Positions 1 to 8,249 of a stretch of DNA of 64,000 nucleotides are shown here, one piece after another. How positions within the stretch are numbered: the first letter of the stretch is position 1; each line of letters opens with the position of its first letter. The stretch spans positions 62,001-126,000 of the forward strand of contig NZ_RQET01000007.1 in NCBI RefSeq assembly GCF_004769195.1, written 5' to 3'. The position numbers were made by a program, and so were the translations under genes. The stretch is from Leptospira fletcheri. Lineage in GTDB: Bacteria; Spirochaetota; Leptospiria; Leptospirales; Leptospiraceae. Below the pieces are notes generated by a model, which was not told where the DNA came from, did no database searches, and saw only the letters and a list, made by a program, of their open reading frames with translations.

Positions 1-1
1 G

Positions 2-259
2 ACAATGGCACAATATTATCTTTCTGTAAATCGATTCGAGGAAGCTCGGTCCTGGATCCAGAAAGCGGAAACTCTCAGGCTAAAGACGGAAGGAGCGGAC
101 GTGAGTTGGGATGTTCCGCTACGATTAGTGACCTTCAACTACAACTATTTGAACTCTTACGAACCTAATTTGAAGAGAATCTCCTCCGAGGGAAAAGCGG
201 ACTCGGGAGATTCCAAAACCGATCCTAAGACAAAGAAAAAGCAAAAGAAAACGGACTGA
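2..259 (+). CDS. C-terminal part of a helical-repeat (TPR-like) protein, truncated by window edge
   Basis: The frame is open to the left edge, so this is the 3' end of a longer gene; the ATG at 5 is probably internal. The visible residues include two amphipathic helices of tetratricopeptide type (YYLSVNRFEEARSWIQKAE), then a charged tail very rich in Lys (PKTKKKQKKTD). TPR proteins are protein-interaction scaffolds. The partner and cell location cannot be judged from this fragment. The 130 nt that follow hold no gene. Confidence 0.55.
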   Translation, partial: TMAQYYLSVNRFEEARSWIQKAETLRLKTEGADVSWDVPLRLVTFNYNYLNSYEPNLKRISSEGKADSGDSKTDPKTKKKQKKTD

Positions 260-390
260 TCGGAGACTCTCGCGCGGAGCCAATGCTCCCATAACGGAAC
301 TTCTTAACGAAAGATGTTCGTTTTCCCCTGCGAAGCGACTCTCGCAGTAAACCTACTTGCCTAAATCAGGCACTTCGTAAGTTTGGGGAG

Positions 391-1707
391 ATGCGTTTTG
401 CCTCTCTTCTACTTCTCCCGAATTTACTTTTCCTATTTTTCTCTCCTCCTTTGTCCGCCTGGGGGTCGCATTATCTGATTATCGATCGCGTTTTAGAACA
501 TCCTTCCGCTGCGTTCGCCGGTCGGGAGGTCGAGGCCGAGGAACTGGAGGATTTCGTTTCGAAGGAAGCGGGGGGACTCAAGGAAGTTTTTGACGGATAT
601 TATCGCTGGTTGGAGGCGAAAGGAGCAAAGCGTTTTCAGCCCCAAATTCTGGATCCGAACGCCGCAAAGAAGAGACCGTTGCAGGAATTTCTGAAAGCGG
701 CTAGATTGCGTCCCGCACATAGATTTTATTCCGTGAGACGTCTTCTCCCGAAAGAAACCGCCAAATTCGGATTCGTCGATCGGTTCAAGGTGTATCCGTA
801 TTTGGAAAAGCGGGAAATGGATCGTTATTTTTTCGAAAACGTAAAAGGGAGAAAGATCAGTGTTCGTTCGATTTTGACGACGTACGTGGACGAACCGGAT
901 TGGGGAATGGACCACGAACTTTGGAGTGTACCGGAATACGGGTATGGAATCCAACCTTTCGGGAATCCGACAGGAGAAAGTAGTAAGGCCCCCTTCCATA
1001 TGCTTTTTCGACACGAGAATTTTTTCGTCAAAACTTTTGCGCCGGAGATGTCCGCCGGAAGTATGTTACCGGAACGGGTGGAATTGTTCCGGAGGCTTTC
1101 AGAATTTGCGGGAAAAACCGGTCATCCGTTTTGGGAATACAGATTCGCGGCTTGGGTATGCCATTATGTACAGGACATAGGACAACCTTATCATTCTAAG
1201 GCGGTTCCTTCCGCAGGATATTATTATTATTTAAAGTTTGCCTTGAATTCCGCGCAGAACCGAGCCAAAATCAAAAAGGAAACGACCCAAATCGTAGCGA
1301 ACCGTCATTTTATCTACGAGGATTTTGTCGGGTACGGACTTTACAAATCCTACACGACGAAAGATCCGATTTTTGAAAATCTGAAAGCGTTTCTGAGTTC
1401 CGGGGATCCCTTTTTGACCGGAGTAAATTCCGTGGACGATCTGTTATCGAAAGAAGGGGAACTTGCCGCCGAACATTCTTCTCGGATCGATTCCACCATC
1501 GTCAAAGTGTTCGGGAAAAAACGGACCACGGATCCGACGTACGATCTGGAACGGGATCCCGAATACGAAATTTCCGGAGTGATCCGCGGGATCGATTCTG
1601 AAAAAGGGGACGAACTTGCTAGGGAAACCGGAAGGGACTTTCGGATCACGGCTCAATCCACTCGAACGGTTTTGATGTTGATCGGAGTGTACGGGAAAAA
1701 GAAGTGA
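391..1707 (+). CDS. Secreted zinc-dependent phospholipase C / S1-P1 nuclease-like protein
   Basis: 438 aa. An N-terminal hydrophobic signal peptide ends at LSA, so the mature chain would begin Trp-Gly-Ser-His. An N-terminal Trp with a nearby His is the hallmark of the P1 nuclease/phospholipase C trinuclear zinc fold. The second signature, H-x3-D-x3-P-x-H, is visible in CHYVQDIGQPYHS, and a further H/D pair lies in NRHFIYEDF. Family members hydrolyse phosphodiesters in nucleic acids or phospholipids outside the cytoplasm. Substrate here is unknown. GGGGAG directly abuts the ATG, so the start could be slightly different. It converges with the polymerase gene, with only 21 nt between the stops and no clear terminator. 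Confidence 0.6.
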   Translation: MRFASLLLLPNLLFLFFSPPLSAWGSHYLIIDRVLEHPSAAFAGREVEAEELEDFVSKEAGGLKEVFDGYYRWLEAKGAKRFQPQILDPNAAKKRPLQEFLKAARLRPAHRFYSVRRLLPKETAKFGFVDRFKVYPYLEKREMDRYFFENVKGRKISVRSILTTYVDEPDWGMDHELWSVPEYGYGIQPFGNPTGESSKAPFHMLFRHENFFVKTFAPEMSAGSMLPERVELFRRLSEFAGKTGHPFWEYRFAAWVCHYVQDIGQPYHSKAVPSAGYYYYLKFALNSAQNRAKIKKETTQIVANRHFIYEDFVGYGLYKSYTTKDPIFENLKAFLSSGDPFLTGVNSVDDLLSKEGELAAEHSSRIDSTIVKVFGKKRTTDPTYDLERDPEYEISGVIRGIDSEKGDELARETGRDFRITAQSTRTVLMLIGVYGKKK

Positions 1708-1728
1708 ATACGGAGTTCCGCATCCGCT

Positions 1729-4029
1729 TTAGAACGGAAGCATTCCTTGGTCGTCGGTCAAGGAATCGAAATGATCGAAAGAGGCGAACTCGGACCACAC
1801 TTCCTTGAATGCGGAAACCAATAATTTTCTGTAGAAATTCCGATCGTAAAAGGGTTTTTTATCGGACAATTGCAATTCCTCTTCGGGTATGTATCTCAGT
1901 CCTTTTGTCTTTGAGGATTGGTTCGCAACCAAATATCTGATTTTTTCTCCGGCTTGAACTTCTATGCCCAGATCCCTCAGTTTGTGCATGGATAGGGAAG
2001 TCGCCCCGTCCACCTCGTACTCGTCCAATTCCTTGGTCGTGGATTTTTTTAACAGTAGGACTTTCCAATCCACCTTGCCTTTTCTCAACAAAAGGTCGTA
2101 TCTATCATAAATAGATAATATTTCGTTTTCCGAACTCTTTAGGTCGGAGATCGAGATTTTAGTCCGCATCCATTCCAACATCTCCGATTGGGCCTCGCGG
2201 ATGAAAACCGGGAGATCTTTTCTTCTGGCTCCTATTCCTCTGAATTTCAGATTTCCGGATAGGAATCTTCCCATATAGCGGTTTGCTACCGGCATGAGAG
2301 GATCTTGGGAGGAAGGAGGAAATACCAACCACGTATAAATTCCGTCCACCTCTATCTTTATGCGGGTACGTTCGGTGATTTCTTTGCAAAGTTCCTCCAG
2401 TTCACCGGAGGAAAACGGAGAAGAATCCTCTTTTCGTATGAATATGCTGTCGGTGATCGCGTGTAGGAACACATAATCCCTTTCTTCCGTGACTTCTTTG
2501 GCTGCCAATAGCTTTTCTCTCGCGAACGCGTTGACGCTTTCGTGACTTTCCAAGCGTCCGAATTTCGCATTCCGATATCCGAGATACCCGAAGGAAGTGA
2601 CTAACATCCATTTCAAGCTGGATTGTTTGGAGTCCAATACGTTTCTTATTTCCGGATCGGATTCCTCCGCTACTCTTTGTTTGTAATAAGCTCTTCTGTC
2701 TAGAACATCCTGAAGCGCTTCGGAAACGATTCCGAAACGCTTGTTGCAGATTTTATAACCTATGCCCGGGACGACATCGGCGTTCGGATCCGATTCGCAG
2801 CAGGGGCAATTGACGCATTCCGGAGAGATATTATGGTTTACCATGATTCTCGGATACATCTGTGCAAAATCCAATTGGGCTACGTTCTCCGCGGTTTTTC
2901 CCAAGGATATATTCGGTTGGAATACCAGACCTCCTTTGTCCGCTTCCAGGAGTTGTATGGCGGTTTTAGGAGCTTCCACTGCGCTTTTTTGCCAGGGAAC
3001 CAGATAGCCTCTTCGAAGAGCCACATCCGTTTCTATATAAGTCAATGCTTTGCCCGTGGAGGCTCGCGCCATTCTTTGAATAGGGAGTCGGGAGAGTCTG
3101 GCTAATTCCACGATTCCGGGAAGATAAGCCTCCTTGTATACGAAGCTGTTTGCGGAGTCTATATGCCATCTTCCGAATAAAGGATAGGAAGGCGCCCGAA
3201 AGACTATGTTTCCGTACGTGAAGTAACTCGTCCCTTTGGTGGTGATGTGTCTCCGTATCGGAGCGGTTTTGTCCCGATCGAAGCTCGGAAGGAAGCCTAC
3301 CTTTTCCGAATAATAAAACAATTTCGGAAAGATGGTATGATCACCGTACATGGAAAAGATGATGTCTGGATCCTCTTTTCGTAGGACGGAATCTATCTCC
3401 AAGAGAAGATCCTTGGGTTTGTCCGTTTTTAATCTGTACGTGTTTTGATCCGTTTCCAGGATCAAAGGGTTGGATTGGAATCCGATTCTATGGCTTTTTT
3501 CCAGACGCATGTAGAGCTGTCGGAAAGAAGGGATTTTGTATTCCAGATCGGAGACGGAAGAAAGGCATTTGATTTTTCGGATCTTTCTCCCTTCTTCCGT
3601 AGGTGTATAAGCCAGTTTTAATTCGCATAACGGGAAGAGACCTTTGTGAAACATATAGCTGGTAGGTACGTCTATATCCGAATGATAGATATCGAATCTT
3701 CCGTAAAGCGCGTAGAGTTTCTTGGTGATTTTGGACAATACGGAAGGTTTCGAGATCGTCAGTTTGAGGACGTCCGTAAAGCTGTTTTCGTAAAACAATT
3801 TCCGTTTTTCGAACTTGGGATGATCTCCTAATGCGTCCAGTTCGTGGAGTCTCCGGACTAATTTTCCTAGGATCGAAACCGCTCCCTTGGCGTAGATCAC
3901 GGGCTGGTACGAATCGAAAAATAACAGCGAGTTTCCGGAATCCGTTTTTACCCAAAGATAAATCTTGTCTTCCGTATGGTAGACGTCGAATAAATAGCCT
4001 TTGGCGAAGCCTAGGGACTTAAGAGGCAT
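1729..4029 (-). CDS. polB: Family B DNA polymerase, proofreading-inactive, PolB2-like
   Basis: 766 aa, the third gene of a minus-strand cassette. Polymerase motif A is intact (DFAQMYP, Asp387), motif B is present around Lys473 (KWMLVTSFGYLGYRN), and motif C reads HAITDS instead of YxDTDS. The second, metal-binding Asp is kept (Asp527), while the first is Ile525. A Cys-rich insert follows motif A (Cys405, 408, 410, 411 and 428), as I recall from archaeal PolB2-type enzymes. The exonuclease region is recognisable by alignment with archaeal PolB. However, Exo I reads YMRLE where FDIET is expected, Exo II reads GDHTIF for GDNFDF, and Exo III is not evident. I infer a non-proofreading, possibly translesion, polymerase. 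AAGGAG abuts the ATG, which overlaps the upstream gene by 11 nt. Confidence 0.85.
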   Translation of the reverse strand: MPLKSLGFAKGYLFDVYHTEDKIYLWVKTDSGNSLLFFDSYQPVIYAKGAVSILGKLVRRLHELDALGDHPKFEKRKLFYENSFTDVLKLTISKPSVLSKITKKLYALYGRFDIYHSDIDVPTSYMFHKGLFPLCELKLAYTPTEEGRKIRKIKCLSSVSDLEYKIPSFRQLYMRLEKSHRIGFQSNPLILETDQNTYRLKTDKPKDLLLEIDSVLRKEDPDIIFSMYGDHTIFPKLFYYSEKVGFLPSFDRDKTAPIRRHITTKGTSYFTYGNIVFRAPSYPLFGRWHIDSANSFVYKEAYLPGIVELARLSRLPIQRMARASTGKALTYIETDVALRRGYLVPWQKSAVEAPKTAIQLLEADKGGLVFQPNISLGKTAENVAQLDFAQMYPRIMVNHNISPECVNCPCCESDPNADVVPGIGYKICNKRFGIVSEALQDVLDRRAYYKQRVAEESDPEIRNVLDSKQSSLKWMLVTSFGYLGYRNAKFGRLESHESVNAFAREKLLAAKEVTEERDYVFLHAITDSIFIRKEDSSPFSSGELEELCKEITERTRIKIEVDGIYTWLVFPPSSQDPLMPVANRYMGRFLSGNLKFRGIGARRKDLPVFIREAQSEMLEWMRTKISISDLKSSENEILSIYDRYDLLLRKGKVDWKVLLLKKSTTKELDEYEVDGATSLSMHKLRDLGIEVQAGEKIRYLVANQSSKTKGLRYIPEEELQLSDKKPFYDRNFYRKLLVSAFKEVWSEFASFDHFDSLTDDQGMLPF

Positions 4030-4294
4030 CTCCTTCTTTCCTTGAGGCGAGTTTGTGCAACTCGTACTTCAACGAACTGATTTCCTTTTTTAGGTCTATG
4101 ATCATGGTGAGAAGCATGGAATCGATAGGATAGGGGGCGGAAGCCATAACCCCCGCCTGCACCTGCATCTTTGCCGTTCGGATCAATTCGTCGAAGATCA
4201 TTTGGTCCGGCTTACGAAGTCCTCTACGGAATTCATTGAGACTGGACTCCACCTGTTGCATCTGTCTGGAATAGGGGATTACCGTTCTACCCAT
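4019..4294 (-). CDS. Small helical protein of the PolB/RadA-like cassette
   Basis: 91 aa, no recognised domain. The middle is predicted helical and the C-terminal third is a short coiled coil (LLTMIIDLKKEISSLKYEL) followed by a charged tail. It overlaps the RadA-like gene by 8 nt at its start and the polymerase gene by 11 nt at its end, so the three are almost certainly translated as a unit. Its position between a RecA-fold protein and a polymerase suggests an adaptor or DNA-binding accessory subunit. That role is inference only. Confidence 0.6.
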   Translation of the reverse strand: MGRTVIPYSRQMQQVESSLNEFRRGLRKPDQMIFDELIRTAKMQVQAGVMASAPYPIDSMLLTMIIDLKKEISSLKYELHKLASRKEGDAS

Positions 4295-4931
4295 ATCGAA
4301 TCTCTCCCGGGTCGTCGTTTAAGGGCGCGCTCAGAGTCTTTTGGGGTGAGATGGCTCCTTTTCTGATTTTCATATAGGAATGTCCGCTTTCGACTCTGAG
4401 TTCCCATAAATCGTCGGCAGTATCTACGAGCTTGGGAAAAAAACGCTGGAAGGTGGGGTGAGAATATCCGAGGGACTCCACGATCAGCACCGGGAATTCT
4501 TCCCGTCGCAGGACTTCCAAAACGGAATGCATTTTATCCAGGAGAAAGCGGCCTTCTTCTTCCTGAACGTCCCCGTCGAAGAATTGTTTGCAAGGCGCTA
4601 ATAAAAAATACACTGTGTCTTCCTCTCTCCGTTTCAGGATCGCTTGTAAGGAGTCCAAAATCTGGTAGGGAGTAAAAGCTCTTTGGATCCATATGCTCTG
4701 CAGAAGTTCCTCCGGTCGTACATTGGCGCTTCTCGTTTCTGCGGTGATTACGAAAGGATTGAATCGGATGGCACAATCCAGATTGAATACTTTGAATCCC
4801 GAAATCGCGAACGCGTATTCCCAACGCAGCGCCAGGCGATAGATTCCTTCCCGGCCCGTAAGCATTCCTATGCCTTTTTGGTTCCAGCCTAAAATCGGAC
4901 GATAGAGTTCGTCCAATTGTCCATGGAGCAT
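4287..4931 (-). CDS. RadA/RecA-like protein lacking the Walker A motif
   Basis: About 214 aa. The RadA/Rad51 core layout can be followed. LTGREGIYRLALRWEYAF sits where the P-loop and next helix should be, but the GxxxxGK(T/S) residues are absent. SIWIQRAFTPYQ matches the RadA 'VARAFNxxHQ' strand-helix, and VYFLLAPCKQFF plus PVLIVES follow the Walker B and next core strands. It is therefore a predicted inactivated RecA-fold protein, analogous to ImuA in the ImuA-ImuB-DnaE2 mutasome. I chose the ATG at 4931 because CAGGTAG precedes it by a few bases; an in-frame ATG at 4943 has no ribosome binding site. First gene of the cassette. Confidence 0.6.
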   Translation of the reverse strand: MLHGQLDELYRPILGWNQKGIGMLTGREGIYRLALRWEYAFAISGFKVFNLDCAIRFNPFVITAETRSANVRPEELLQSIWIQRAFTPYQILDSLQAILKRREEDTVYFLLAPCKQFFDGDVQEEEGRFLLDKMHSVLEVLRREEFPVLIVESLGYSHPTFQRFFPKLVDTADDLWELRVESGHSYMKIRKGAISPQKTLSAPLNDDPGEIRYG

Positions 4932-4949
4932 ATCTACCTGCATGTATAC

Positions 4950-4978
4950 TATATATAAGACGGGTGAATAAAAGTAAA
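4950..4978 (-). promoter_or_regulatory. Candidate promoter of the RadA-like/PolB cassette
   Basis: On the minus strand TTTACT is followed after 17 nt by TATATA. The start point would fall close to 4943, giving a very short leader before the ATG at 4931. The surrounding 4944-5116 gap is A/T-rich next to the gene. An 11-nt odd-centred palindrome, TCAAACTTTGA, lies farther upstream at 5050-5060 and could be an operator. I found no TTTG-N5-CAAA LexA-type site. Confidence 0.35.
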
Positions 4979-5116
4979 GTAAAAGTTCCGTCCGACGCTT
5001 TCCGAAGGCCGGCGATTTTATGTCCCTAGAGAGGCAGAAATACGATTCGTCAAACTTTGAACAAAAGCGTCGGGGCGAAATGCATTCCGAAACGGGACGC
5101 TTTTTTCCGCTTCAAT

Positions 5117-5668
5117 TCAGGTATTTTCCAAAGCGTAGATCAGGTACGCCCGAAAATCCTCTAAGCTGAATTCCTTTTTGTTCGTAAGGTAATTGATCAT
5201 GTATCCGATCGTCGAAGAGGATAGGTTTTTGACTTCGAATTCCGAGTAGTTCGGTTTTACCGCTAAGATCACTTTCTTGGCGTTTTCGTAAAAGATCAAA
5301 TTCACCAAATGTATGTTCCGTCTCTTCAATCTATGTATCTTAGGCTGAAGCATAAGATTCCAATACAGACGCAGATAATCCTCGTTTTCCTTAACCAACT
5401 TTATGATTTGGCCGGCTAAGAACTCGATCAATTCCCTACGATCGTCGGGGGAGGTCAGATGTTCCGGTAGATACTTCTTTAGAATTTTATCATGCGCCTG
5501 TATGATACCTTCGAGAATGGATTCTTTGGAATCGAAGTAGCGATATGCCAAGCCCAGAGACAGACCCGACTTCTGGGCGACCTGTCTCATCGTGGTTCCG
5601 TGATATCCTTGTTCGGAAAATAACCTAAGGGAGGTCCGTAATATGAGATCCCTAGTATCTTTGGCCAT
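5117..5668 (-). CDS. TetR family transcriptional regulator
   Basis: 183 aa. The N-terminal TetR helix-turn-helix is clear: SLRLFSEQGYHGTTMRQVAQ, then GLSLGLAYRYFDSKESIL (about residues 12-52), with a helical ligand-binding C-terminal domain. It starts 3 nt after the aldolase-like gene stop, so the two form an operon. It may control that operon or nearby genes; no operator is proven. The ligand cannot be predicted. Confidence 0.85.
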   Translation of the reverse strand: MAKDTRDLILRTSLRLFSEQGYHGTTMRQVAQKSGLSLGLAYRYFDSKESILEGIIQAHDKILKKYLPEHLTSPDDRRELIEFLAGQIIKLVKENEDYLRLYWNLMLQPKIHRLKRRNIHLVNLIFYENAKKVILAVKPNYSEFEVKNLSSSTIGYMINYLTNKKEFSLEDFRAYLIYALENT

Positions 5669-5671
5669 CTT

Positions 5672-6472
5672 TTATCGGATCGAATAGAGAACCTTGCGAG
5701 ATCCGATTCTTTCCCGATTCGTTTCCATTCTGTTCTTATAAGCGAAGGCCTTATCCGGCTTTAAGATGGCAAGTAGGTCGTAGAGTTCGATCTCGAATAG
5801 GAGCATCGCCTCGGCGACTTCCTCGCTTTTGTTCGCGGATTTTTTTGCGTCCACACAAACGTGTCTGGAATTGATCTTGTCCGGGCCGATCTCCTCCGCG
5901 ATTTTTCGGAAATTCTGCTTCGTGATGGTTCCTCCGACGGAGGTCTTTTTGCCCCTATCCTTACAGATGGATATGATGGTCTTGGTCACTTTCATGACCT
6001 CCTCATCGTCGGGAATGAGTCCCATGGAGGCGGAAAGGTCGGAACGCGCCGCAGTGATTTGGTCCAGTTCCTCGAAAGATTTGGAATCCGCGATTTCCAA
6101 AAGGTTTTTGTAACCGGTGACGGTTTCCAGATTGATGGATTTAAATACCTTGCGATAGGCCACAGGGGGGAGCATGCTCTTAAGAGTGGAGATGAAATTC
6201 TTGAGAGCGTAAGCCGATTCGATCATAGGGGCCGAAATCCCTTCGATCTCCTCCTTCGCGAGCATCCGGATATCCGTTCTCGCTTCCGGACCTCCGATTT
6301 TGACAGTTACCGGGACAATGTCCTTCGCGACCAGATGTAGAACCCGGATTTCCTCCGCGTCCATATCTTCCGTTTCCGTTCCGCCTTTTAGGCCGACGAT
6401 CGGGATACCCGCCGACATGGATACCAAGGTACGGCGAAGTTCGATGATTTTGCGGTCAATCTGCTCTTTCAC
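5672..6472 (-). CDS. HpcH/HpaI aldolase / citrate lyase beta-like protein
   Basis: 266 aa, GTG start (MKEQIDRK). The TIM-barrel pattern of PEP/pyruvate-binding aldolases can be followed: KIGGPEARTDI, SAPMIESAYAL, then INLET carrying the conserved Glu, AARSDLSASMG corresponding to the G-R-N-D-L motif, and TSVGGTIT. Such enzymes cleave or form C-C bonds next to a pyruvate-like enolate with Mg2+. The substrate is unknown and the family is divergent, so a catalytic role is inference. It is co-transcribed with the TetR gene and divergent from lepB, with 47 nt between the starts. Confidence 0.6.
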   Translation of the reverse strand: MKEQIDRKIIELRRTLVSMSAGIPIVGLKGGTETEDMDAEEIRVLHLVAKDIVPVTVKIGGPEARTDIRMLAKEEIEGISAPMIESAYALKNFISTLKSMLPPVAYRKVFKSINLETVTGYKNLLEIADSKSFEELDQITAARSDLSASMGLIPDDEEVMKVTKTIISICKDRGKKTSVGGTITKQNFRKIAEEIGPDKINSRHVCVDAKKSANKSEEVAEAMLLFEIELYDLLAILKPDKAFAYKNRMETNRERIGSRKVLYSIR

Positions 6473-6519
6473 GTTTTTAGTATCGTCGTTTTTCTGAAAA
6501 GCGTAAGGATTTTTGGTCC

Positions 6520-7539
6520 TTGATTGACGGGAAATCCCAATCTCCTTTCAATAGACCTATGAGCGAGCCCCAGGGCATTCCATCTAAAAAAAGTCTCCTT
6601 TCCGCGATATTCCAGGACGAATCGGTATCCTCCACGTTTTCCTTTGTCGCCATCGTAGTGCTGGTTTTGGCTTTTAAATCTTCGGTACTGGACGCGAATA
6701 ATATCCCTTCCGGTTCCATGATTCCGACCCTAAAGATCGGGGATTTTCTATTTGTAAATAAAATGCGTTATTCCTTCCGTATGCCATTTACCGAAAAGGA
6801 ACTATTCCGGTACGACGACCCTAAGCGAGGAGACATAGTGACGTTTATTCCTCCCGAGAGGGCAATGACGGAACCAGGGGATGCGAGGGACGGGCTTTTT
6901 CCAAAAAGATACGTGAAGAGGGTCATCGGGCTCCCGGGGGATACGATCCGGATCACTCTCACGAACGTCCACCGGGACGGGCATTATTCCACGTATTCCG
7001 CAATCGACTATAAGGAAAAGGGCCAAGCGGAATTTAAAAAGTACAATTACAAAGAGATCTCTCCCGGCGAATTGCTGTACGATCTGGACAATACCCGGGC
7101 TCTGAGTGCTTTTCTGTACAAGGAAGAAAAGCCCGGATTCGAACACTATGTTCTGGAAGGAAGCGATTCCCTGTATTACCACGGATCCGATTGTTACAAA
7201 CAGACAGGATGTACGATTCCGGAAGGGCATTATATGATGGAAGGGGACAATCGACCCGATTCTTCTGATTCCAGATATTGGGGTTTCGTTCCTAGGGAAG
7301 ATGTGCTCGGTAAGGCCGCGATGATTTACTTTTCCGTAAACTGGAGGGACTCCGTCTGCCAATATAAGAGCGGAAAAGAATTGGCGGAAAAAGGCCCCCA
7401 ACAAGCGGAACAATACGAGGGACTGGAACTCAGGAATAAATGTGGAGACCCTTCCGCAAATTGGCTACTACGTACGATTCTGTATCGGATTCCTAGAATG
7501 GAAATCCGCTGGTCCAGGATTGGAACGATTCTACGGTAA
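6520..7539 (+). CDS. lepB: Signal peptidase I
   Basis: 339 aa, S26 family. It removes signal peptides from exported proteins at the inner membrane. One N-terminal membrane helix (about residues 40-56) precedes NIPSGSMIPT with the nucleophile Ser66. The general base Lys133 lies in KRVIGLPGD, and the C-terminal box GDNRPDSSDSRYWGFVP is present. An insert of about 100 residues separates the last two boxes. TTG at 6520 has AAGGA 10 nt upstream; an ATG at 6559 would also keep the domain. The stop is 1 nt before atpZ. Confidence 0.9.
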   Translation: MIDGKSQSPFNRPMSEPQGIPSKKSLLSAIFQDESVSSTFSFVAIVVLVLAFKSSVLDANNIPSGSMIPTLKIGDFLFVNKMRYSFRMPFTEKELFRYDDPKRGDIVTFIPPERAMTEPGDARDGLFPKRYVKRVIGLPGDTIRITLTNVHRDGHYSTYSAIDYKEKGQAEFKKYNYKEISPGELLYDLDNTRALSAFLYKEEKPGFEHYVLEGSDSLYYHGSDCYKQTGCTIPEGHYMMEGDNRPDSSDSRYWGFVPREDVLGKAAMIYFSVNWRDSVCQYKSGKELAEKGPQQAEQYEGLELRNKCGDPSANWLLRTILYRIPRMEIRWSRIGTILR

Positions 7540-7540
7540 A

Positions 7541-7774
7541 ATGATGCAAGGATCCGAGCCGAAAAAACCGAAAGAAGCCTCCCCCTGGGAACTCGCCGGC
7601 TTGGGGATGGAATTTTGTTTTATCATCGTCGGTTCGGTTTTTATCGGAAATTATCTGGATAGCAAGTTCGGGATTTCTCCCCTGGGAATCTTAGGTGGCT
7701 CCGCGATCGGGTTTACCTACGGGATTTATTACATTCTGTACCGGGTTTCAAAGCACGAAAAGGGCGAAAAATAA
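7541..7774 (+). CDS. atpZ: AtpZ/AtpI-family ATP synthase-associated membrane protein
   Basis: About 77 aa from the ATG at 7541 (a second ATG follows at 7544). Two membrane helices are visible, GMEFCFIIVGSVFIGNYLDSK and the segment around GILGGSAIGFTYGIYYI, with the charged loop between them typical of AtpZ. Its position as first gene before atpI-atpB fits. AtpZ/AtpI proteins assist c-ring assembly or Mg2+/Ca2+ supply to ATP synthase. The frame stays open upstream inside lepB, but those residues do not resemble the family. Confidence 0.75.
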   Translation: MMQGSEPKKPKEASPWELAGLGMEFCFIIVGSVFIGNYLDSKFGISPLGILGGSAIGFTYGIYYILYRVSKHEKGEK

Positions 7775-7780
7775 GAGGAT

Positions 7781-8131
7781 ATGCGGGAGGAAGGGAGGTT
7801 AGACCCTAAAAGATACTTCCTTGGATTCGTTGGATTGCTCTTGCTGATAGCTGGGGAATTTTGGTTCGGACCAAAACTGAATGTTTCCGTTTGGAAGGGG
7901 GTCGCAGTCTCTCTGGTTCTCTCTTTTGCCTCATACTCGATCCGTTTTTTTCTATTGAGTAGGAATTTTTCGAATGCAGTCTCCGCTCAACTAGGAACGA
8001 ACGTTCTATTTTTTTTCATTCAGATGGCCTGTTTGCTGGCATTCTTATCTAGGGGGGAAGGGGAAGGTTTCGTAATCGGTTTTTTTATTGCTCATTTCGC
8101 AAACTTATTAATATTGGTATTCGCAAGGTGA
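7781..8131 (+). CDS. atpI: ATP synthase subunit I-like membrane protein
   Basis: 116 aa with four predicted membrane segments and little else, lying between atpZ and atpB with a 6-nt gap to the former. Size, topology and position match the AtpI group, chaperones for c-ring assembly. Sequence conservation in this family is low, so the name rests mainly on context. ATG at 7781 follows AGAGG. Confidence 0.6.
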   Translation: MREEGRLDPKRYFLGFVGLLLLIAGEFWFGPKLNVSVWKGVAVSLVLSFASYSIRFFLLSRNFSNAVSAQLGTNVLFFFIQMACLLAFLSRGEGEGFVIGFFIAHFANLLILVFAR

Positions 8132-8249
8132 AGGAACGAGCGCCGTTTAGATGCGATTCGGCCGACCCGAGCGGAACGTTAGAACTTTCCGGGCATCTTC
8201 CCGGACCCCGATTCCTGAAAGGGAAACGATCGCTTCTTTTTTAAAACGT

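Noticed and set aside
5051..5069. Possible LexA box near TTTGAACAAA
   Set aside because: The expected TTTG-N5-CAAA spacing is not met on either strand.
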